Shown here: positions 59,593 to 64,000 of the stretch, in pieces
How the letters are laid out: every line of letters starts with the position of its first letter
Position numbering within the stretch: the stretch's first letter is position 1
Source of the DNA: CAWUKT01 sp964352215
GTDB taxonomy: Bacteria; Bacteroidota; Bacteroidia; J057; JADKCL01
Length of the DNA: 64,000 nt
Reading direction: 5' to 3'
Assembly: GCA_964352215.1 (NCBI GenBank)
Contig: CAYGRE010000017.1
Span: forward strand, 1 to 64,000
Notes under the pieces: model-generated
What the model saw: the letters and a program-made list of their open reading frames with translations, nothing else
What the model was told of the DNA's origin: nothing
The model's database searches: none
Program-made: the position numbers and the translations under genes

Positions 59593-60915
59593 ATGATTCG
59601 GAAATTTATCCTGCTGCTCTGCCTGTCCCTGGGCGTTTCGACCTTATCTGCCCAACACGGGCATTACTACCAGCATGAACTGTTTTATTCCCCCGACGCC
59701 ACTTCTGAAGCGGACTACGATGCGGTGATCGGACTGAGTGGCCCCTCCAATCCCAGGCATACCAACAAGCACTTTATGCGCAAGTCGGTCTATGGCTTTC
59801 ATCCAGGCTGGAGCGGAACGGCTTGGGAATCTTATGACTACGGTCTTTTGCCCATGGTGGCCTACTATGGCTATATGGTTGATCCGGCAAATGGTTCTTA
59901 CAAAAGTGTTTATTTCTGGAAAACGACGAGGATGATCCAGCGGGCACATGAAAAAGGTTCGGCGGTTGAGCTTGCGGTCGCCACCGGGTCCAAGGCTGCG
60001 AACCGCCAATTGCTGAAGAATCCCCGTTCGGTAACGACTTTGGTGGACAGTGTGGTAGCCCTGGTGAAACTGCGGAACGGAGATGGGGTTTGCCTGGATT
60101 TTGAAGGGCTGCCCGGCGATCAGCGGGATACTTTTACCGGGTTGGTCCGCCAATTGAAGGACAGCCTGGCGAAGCATTTGCCCAAAGCTGGGATCACCTT
60201 ATGCCTTCCGGGGCGCGATGAAGAAAAGGCTTATGATATTGATTCCCTGCGTTCGATGGTGAATCAATTTGTGGTGAAGCCTTATGACTGGAAGAGCGGG
60301 TTAATTGCCGGTCCGGTAGCCCCCCTGCGGTCCGGAAGTTTCTGGGGAGAAAATAGCATTGATGCCAGTATTTCTCATTGGTTAAAAGCAGGGGTCCCGA
60401 GAGAAGATATGATTCTAAGTGTCCCCAACTTCTCCTGGAAATGGAATCTTCGGCCCACCACTTCTTCAGAAAAGTCTCTGATGGGACCTCCGGAATTGAT
60501 CACCTACTCAGAGCTCAAGCGTAAATACAACTATCCCGTGGAAATGGATTCTCTGGCACAGGAAAATTGGGCCGGCTTTCATGATGATGATGGCAGTTAT
60601 GAAATCAAGATTTCGGATGGAACCAGCATCCAACCCCGGTATGACCTGGTATACGACCGGAACCTGGGTGGAGTGGCGATCTGGGCCCTGGGTTACGACA
60701 ACGGATTTGACGGGCTCTGGGATATCCTGAAAAGTTCGTTTTCTCAGTCTGTGAAGGACGAAGTCGAGGGATTTGTGGTAGACCAGCGGAATGAGCTGTT
60801 GTTGGGTCCGGACAATGGGGAAACGATGGAACGGAACCGGAACAACTGGATTCCCATGCTGGTCGGTTGTATTTTCCTAATCATCGTCTTGTTTATTGTG
60901 AAGCGGGTTATGTAG
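59593..60915 (+). CDS. Membrane-anchored GH18-like glycoside hydrolase
   Basis: A signal peptide (MIRKFILLLCLSLGVSTLSA) is followed by a GH18-type barrel with strands such as HFMRKSVYGFHPGW and GVAIWALGYDNGFDGLW at the end. The catalytic signature is DGVCLDFEG (residues 164-172): the acid Glu171 and Asp169 are kept, but the usual middle Asp at 167 is Cys. A C-terminal transmembrane helix (about 418-436, IPMLVGCIFLIIVLFIV) anchors it in the membrane facing the periplasm. It may cleave peptidoglycan or chitin-like glycans; with the substitution, activity is uncertain. TATTTTTG, a -7-like box, ends 5 bases before the ATG. Confidence 0.8.
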   Translation: MIRKFILLLCLSLGVSTLSAQHGHYYQHELFYSPDATSEADYDAVIGLSGPSNPRHTNKHFMRKSVYGFHPGWSGTAWESYDYGLLPMVAYYGYMVDPANGSYKSVYFWKTTRMIQRAHEKGSAVELAVATGSKAANRQLLKNPRSVTTLVDSVVALVKLRNGDGVCLDFEGLPGDQRDTFTGLVRQLKDSLAKHLPKAGITLCLPGRDEEKAYDIDSLRSMVNQFVVKPYDWKSGLIAGPVAPLRSGSFWGENSIDASISHWLKAGVPREDMILSVPNFSWKWNLRPTTSSEKSLMGPPELITYSELKRKYNYPVEMDSLAQENWAGFHDDDGSYEIKISDGTSIQPRYDLVYDRNLGGVAIWALGYDNGFDGLWDILKSSFSQSVKDEVEGFVVDQRNELLLGPDNGETMERNRNNWIPMLVGCIFLIIVLFIVKRVM

Positions 60916-60975
60916 TGGGCTGTCTTGAGGGTTATGTAGCGGGTTGTCTCAAGGGTTATGTAGCGGGTTTTGCAG
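60905..60975. repeat. 24-bp tandem repeat overlapping a stop codon
   Basis: Three units begin GGGTTATGTAGyGGG at 60905, 60929 and 60953. The TAG of the first unit is the stop codon of the GH18-like gene, and each copy repeats an in-frame TAG because 24 is a multiple of 3. The rest of the spacer to 61074 shows a -7-like TATCTTGC at 61040-61047. Confidence 0.75.
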
Positions 60976-61074
60976 GGCGTATTTTCCAAAGGGCTGCAAA
61001 TCGCTGAGGCCCTGATATGGAACATCCCTGTGAAATGACTATCTTGCAGGGTAGATAAAAGCAGAACAGGATCC

Positions 61075-61971
61075 ATGAATTTCAATCCTTTGCATTCTCC
61101 TACTGTGGACCAGACCGGCGTTCATGAACGCGTAGCTAAGTTTCGCAGCCGGAGCATAAAAAAATCGTCCAAAGTCCATGCTTTGAAGCTGGCTTTGAGC
61201 ATGATCGACCTTACTACTCTGGAAGGTGCAGATACCCCGGGGAAAGTACGGCAAATGTCCTATAAGGCGATGCACCCCCATGAGGCGCATCCCGGACTTC
61301 CGAGCACCGCGGCAGTTTGTGTCTATCCCACCCTGGTCAGGGTGGCGGCTGAAGAAGTGAAGGGATCGGGCGTCAAAGTAGCCGCCGTAGCCTCAGCTTT
61401 TCCGGCCGGGCAGTCCCCCCTCTCGGTAAAACTGGAAGACACACGCTTTGCGGTTTCCGAAGGCGCCGACGAGATCGACATGGTGATCGCCCGTGGTGAA
61501 TACCACCGTGGCAATTACAACCGCGTCTTTGACGAGATCGCTGCCATCAAGGAAGCTTGTGGCAAGGCCCGCCTGAAGGTGATTCTGGAAACCGGCGAAT
61601 TGGGTTCATTGGACCATGTACGCCGGGCCAGTGACATCGCCATGAATGCCGGAGCTGATTTTATCAAAACTTCGACCGGTAAGATTTCCCCCGCAGCGAC
61701 CCTGCCCGTTACCCTGGTGATGCTGGAAGCCATCCGTGACTTCTATTATGACACGGGTAAGATGATCGGGATGAAACCCGCAGGTGGGATCAGGGATGCC
61801 AAGACTGCCATCGCCTATCTGGTGACAGTAAAGGAAACCCTCGGCCAGGCCTGGCTTACCAATGAATGGTTCCGTTTTGGTGCTTCTTCGCTGGCCAACG
61901 ATCTCCTCCGCCAGATCGTCAAGCAGGAAACCGGCGTTTATCAAAGCTTTGACTATTTCTCCATCGACTGA
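61075..61971 (+). CDS. deoC: Deoxyribose-phosphate aldolase
   Basis: It splits 2-deoxyribose-5-phosphate into acetaldehyde and glyceraldehyde-3-phosphate. The 298 residues have the TIM-barrel pattern with the Schiff-base Lys198 in ADFIKTSTGK, Asp in DEIDMVIARG (proton relay) and the phosphate site in GMKPAGGIRDAK. It is about 75 residues longer than the shortest bacterial enzymes, at the N-terminus and around 250-280. It starts the catabolic operon; the ALDH gene begins 2 bases after its stop. Confidence 0.95.
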   Translation: MNFNPLHSPTVDQTGVHERVAKFRSRSIKKSSKVHALKLALSMIDLTTLEGADTPGKVRQMSYKAMHPHEAHPGLPSTAAVCVYPTLVRVAAEEVKGSGVKVAAVASAFPAGQSPLSVKLEDTRFAVSEGADEIDMVIARGEYHRGNYNRVFDEIAAIKEACGKARLKVILETGELGSLDHVRRASDIAMNAGADFIKTSTGKISPAATLPVTLVMLEAIRDFYYDTGKMIGMKPAGGIRDAKTAIAYLVTVKETLGQAWLTNEWFRFGASSLANDLLRQIVKQETGVYQSFDYFSID

Positions 61972-61973
61972 TT

Positions 61974-63452
61974 ATGGCTGATAAAAAAAATTCTGCCCCC
62001 ACTCTCCAGTTCAAAACGGACTGGGAATATTCTCCGGCCCCCCAGGGCACTGACTTTGTCAAGATCAAGGACCGCTATGAGTTGTTCATTGATGGAAAAT
62101 GGGTCCAGCCAAAATCGGGGAAGTATTTCCCGAGCATCAACCCTGCGACTGAGGAGCAACTGACCGAAATCGCGGAGGCCAATGCGGCTGATGTGGACCG
62201 CGCTGTCAAGGCAGCCCGGAATGCTTACGACAAATACTGGAGTCGGATGTCCGGCAAGGACCGGGGAAAATACATTTACCGGATTGCCCGGATGCTTCAG
62301 GAACGTGCCCGGGACTTTGCCGTGGCTGAATCTCTGGACGGTGGCAAACCGATCAAGGAATCCCGCGATGTGGATATTCCCCTGGCTGCCAACCACTTTT
62401 TCTACTATGCCGGATGGGCTGACAAGCTGGAATATGCATTTCCAGGGCGGACGGTTTCTTCCCTCGGGGTTGCCGGTCAGATCATCCCCTGGAATTTCCC
62501 CTTGTTGATGGCGGCCTGGAAACTGGCACCGGCCCTGGCTACCGGGAATACAGTGGTCCTGAAGCCGGCGGAAACGACCTCCATCACTTCGCTGATGTTG
62601 GCGGAGTTGATCCAGGAAGCCGATCTTCCTCCTGGCGTGGTCAATGTTGTGACTGGTTTTGGCGGTACGGGCGCTGCCCTGGTCAACCACCCGGATGTGA
62701 ACAAGATTGCTTTCACCGGTTCGACCGGGGTGGGCAAGATCATCCAGCGGGCCATCGCTGGTACGGATAAGAAAGTGACCCTGGAACTGGGTGGCAAAGC
62801 GGCCAATATCATCTTTGAAGATGCGACCATTGACCAGGCGGTTGAGGGGATCATCAATGGGATCTACTTCAACCAGGGGCATGTCTGCTGTGCAGGTTCA
62901 AGGCTCTTTGTCCAGGAGTCGGTCTATGACAAGGTGATTCACAAACTGAAGGACCGGATGGAGACCCTGATCCTGGGCGATCCACTGGACAAGAATACCG
63001 ACATTGGTGCGATCAATTCTGCGGAACAACTCAAGACGATTCAGGAGTACCTTGAGATTGGGGTGCAGGAAGGTGCAGATTTGTACCAGGCCTCTTGCCC
63101 TATTCCCAACAAAGGGTACTGGGTAGCTCCTTCGCTATTCCTGAATGCTTCCCAATCCAATCGGATTGTGCAGGAAGAGATATTTGGGCCGGTGCTGGCG
63201 GTTCAGACTTTCCGCACGGTTGACGAGGTGATCAAGAAGGCCAATAATACGCCTTATGGGCTTTCCGCTGGTGTTTGGACCGATAAAGGTGCCAAAATCT
63301 TCCAACTGACCAGCCAAATGCGTGCTGGTGTCATCTGGGCGAATACGTTCAATAAGTTTGATCCCACCTCTCCTTTTGGTGGCTTCAAAGAAAGCGGAAT
63401 TGGCCGCGAAGGTGGCCTCCACGGTTTGAACGCGTATCTGAATATCAATTGA
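61974..63452 (+). CDS. Aldehyde dehydrogenase, first of a pair
   Basis: The 492-residue NAD(P)-dependent enzyme shows the substrate-entry and cofactor motifs PWNFPLLMAAWKLAPALATG and FTGSTGVGK, general base Glu in LELGGKAANI and catalytic Cys305 in NQGHVCCAGSR. Two bases after deoC and 43 bases before a second ALDH, it likely oxidises the acetaldehyde made by DeoC to acetate. The usual Gln in NQGQ is His here. The start ATG is the first in frame. Confidence 0.93.
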   Translation: MADKKNSAPTLQFKTDWEYSPAPQGTDFVKIKDRYELFIDGKWVQPKSGKYFPSINPATEEQLTEIAEANAADVDRAVKAARNAYDKYWSRMSGKDRGKYIYRIARMLQERARDFAVAESLDGGKPIKESRDVDIPLAANHFFYYAGWADKLEYAFPGRTVSSLGVAGQIIPWNFPLLMAAWKLAPALATGNTVVLKPAETTSITSLMLAELIQEADLPPGVVNVVTGFGGTGAALVNHPDVNKIAFTGSTGVGKIIQRAIAGTDKKVTLELGGKAANIIFEDATIDQAVEGIINGIYFNQGHVCCAGSRLFVQESVYDKVIHKLKDRMETLILGDPLDKNTDIGAINSAEQLKTIQEYLEIGVQEGADLYQASCPIPNKGYWVAPSLFLNASQSNRIVQEEIFGPVLAVQTFRTVDEVIKKANNTPYGLSAGVWTDKGAKIFQLTSQMRAGVIWANTFNKFDPTSPFGGFKESGIGREGGLHGLNAYLNIN

Positions 63453-63495
63453 AATCGTTGTTGAAGCATCACCCGCTGGGGTAAAAGAATATATC

Positions 63496-64000
63496 ATGGC
63501 CAAGACCACCAAAAAAGCAAAAATGACAGAGAACGGCAGCAATGGCAGTGGGCATACTGAGCCTGGCACCCATGTTTCTGTACTGAAGACCTATAAGCTC
63601 TATATCGGTGGGCAATTCCCCCGTACGGAGTCGGGTCGGTTTTTCCCGGTTTCGGACAAGTCAGGTAATCTGATTGCCAATATGTGCCGGGGATCGCGGA
63701 AGGATTTCCGTAATGCAGTTGCAGCCGCCAGAAAAGCCCAGGGTGGCTGGGCCGGGCGTGCTGCTTTCAACCGTGGTCAGGTTTTGTACCGGATCGCGGA
63801 AATGCTGGAAGGCCGCAAGTTTCAGTTCATGGCTGAGTTGCAACAGACGGGTGCAACTGCCCAGGCCGCAGAACAAGAAGTGATGGCCTCTATTGATCGC
63901 CTGGTGCATTATGCCGGGTGGTGTGACAAATACCAGCAGATATTCAGCGCTGTCAATCCAGTTGCTTCTTCCCATTTCAACTTCTCCATGCCAGAGCCTA
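63496..64000 (+). CDS. Aldehyde dehydrogenase family protein, second of the pair (cut by window end)
   Basis: The frame opens at ATG 63496 (MAKTTKKAKMTENGSNGSGH) and stays open to the window edge, so only the first 168 residues are visible. After a polar tail of 30 residues it reads as an ALDH N-terminus (YKLYIGGQFPRTESGRFFPV, RKAQGGWAGRAAFNRGQVLY, RIAEMLEGRKFQFMAELQQ). The catalytic part is not visible, so activity cannot be judged. It lies 43 bases after the first ALDH and is probably the third gene of the deoC operon. In other bacteria two such domains can be fused in one protein. Confidence 0.8.
   Translation, partial: MAKTTKKAKMTENGSNGSGHTEPGTHVSVLKTYKLYIGGQFPRTESGRFFPVSDKSGNLIANMCRGSRKDFRNAVAAARKAQGGWAGRAAFNRGQVLYRIAEMLEGRKFQFMAELQQTGATAQAAEQEVMASIDRLVHYAGWCDKYQQIFSAVNPVASSHFNFSMPEP

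Noticed and set aside
61953..62882. Minus-strand frame opposite the aldehyde dehydrogenase
   Set aside because: It is the shadow of an enzyme with complete active-site motifs.

Overview
The window is a chromosomal stretch from a Bacteroidota bacterium, most likely a Saprospiria/Lewinella-type lineage (the phylum is firm, the class is a guess). The evidence is the str-S10-spc-alpha superoperon order typical of the phylum, two secreted proteins with C-terminal type IX secretion (T9SS) sorting domains, Bacteroidota-style promoters (TTG, 19-21 bases, TAnnTTTG), zinc-free forms of ribosomal proteins L36, S14 and S4, and DUF349 and SprB-like proteins. The right edge cuts a gene, and 100 Ns at 53802-53901 mark an assembly gap inside a repeat.

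Layout. 1-934: hairpin-forming tandem repeats and no convincing gene. 0.9-20.7 kb: mixed housekeeping and envelope genes. These are a carboxypeptidase-regulatory/beta-propeller protein without a clear start, two small unknown genes, a DUF349 protein, lysS, an unknown secreted protein, a membrane coiled-coil/OmpA-like pair, an RluD-type pseudouridine synthase, an orphan XRE regulator, lgt, an unknown gene coupled to a lactate/malate-dehydrogenase homologue, sucD, another unknown secreted protein, an MsbA-type ABC exporter and an aminotransferase. 20.7-25.7 kb: a giant T9SS-exported M4 metallopeptidase. 25.8-44.1 kb (minus strand): 33 translation, secretion and transcription genes from rpsL to rplQ, driven by a strong promoter that lies inside the divergent prmC gene. 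44-50.4 kb (plus strand, except xerD): prmC, an unknown secreted helical protein, xerD, an aroQ/lipoprotein/hydrolase/secreted-protein run, and serS. 50.4-54.6 kb is the accessory part: a tiny gene behind an 18-bp perfect palindrome, a 663-residue protein with a papain/C39-like Cys-His-Asp signature overlapping a 238-residue unknown gene, and then a hairpin-rich repeat field. 54.6-57.1 kb: an ECF sigma factor, a putative membrane anti-sigma factor and an outer-membrane barrel. 57.3-64 kb: a T9SS cargo protein, a membrane-anchored GH18-like protein, and deoC with two adjacent aldehyde dehydrogenases.

How the genes work together. Most of the window serves translation (ribosome, EF-G, IF-1, LysRS, SerRS, release-factor methylation by PrmC, rRNA pseudouridylation) and the envelope (SecY, Lgt, OmpA-like, ABC exporter, ECF-controlled barrel, T9SS cargo). 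DeoC and the ALDHs form a deoxyribose/acetaldehyde catabolic module. The best candidates for something undescribed are the cysteine-peptidase-like locus at 50.6-53.7 kb, the rpsL leader with two competing stems, and the dehydrogenase homologue with an unusual substrate-discriminating residue. Several transcription units end in the same stem-loop family (GAGGCTG...CAGCCTC, often with a CAAAAGG-like loop), which looks like a dispersed terminator repeat. All identifications were made by reading the sequence; no database search was run.
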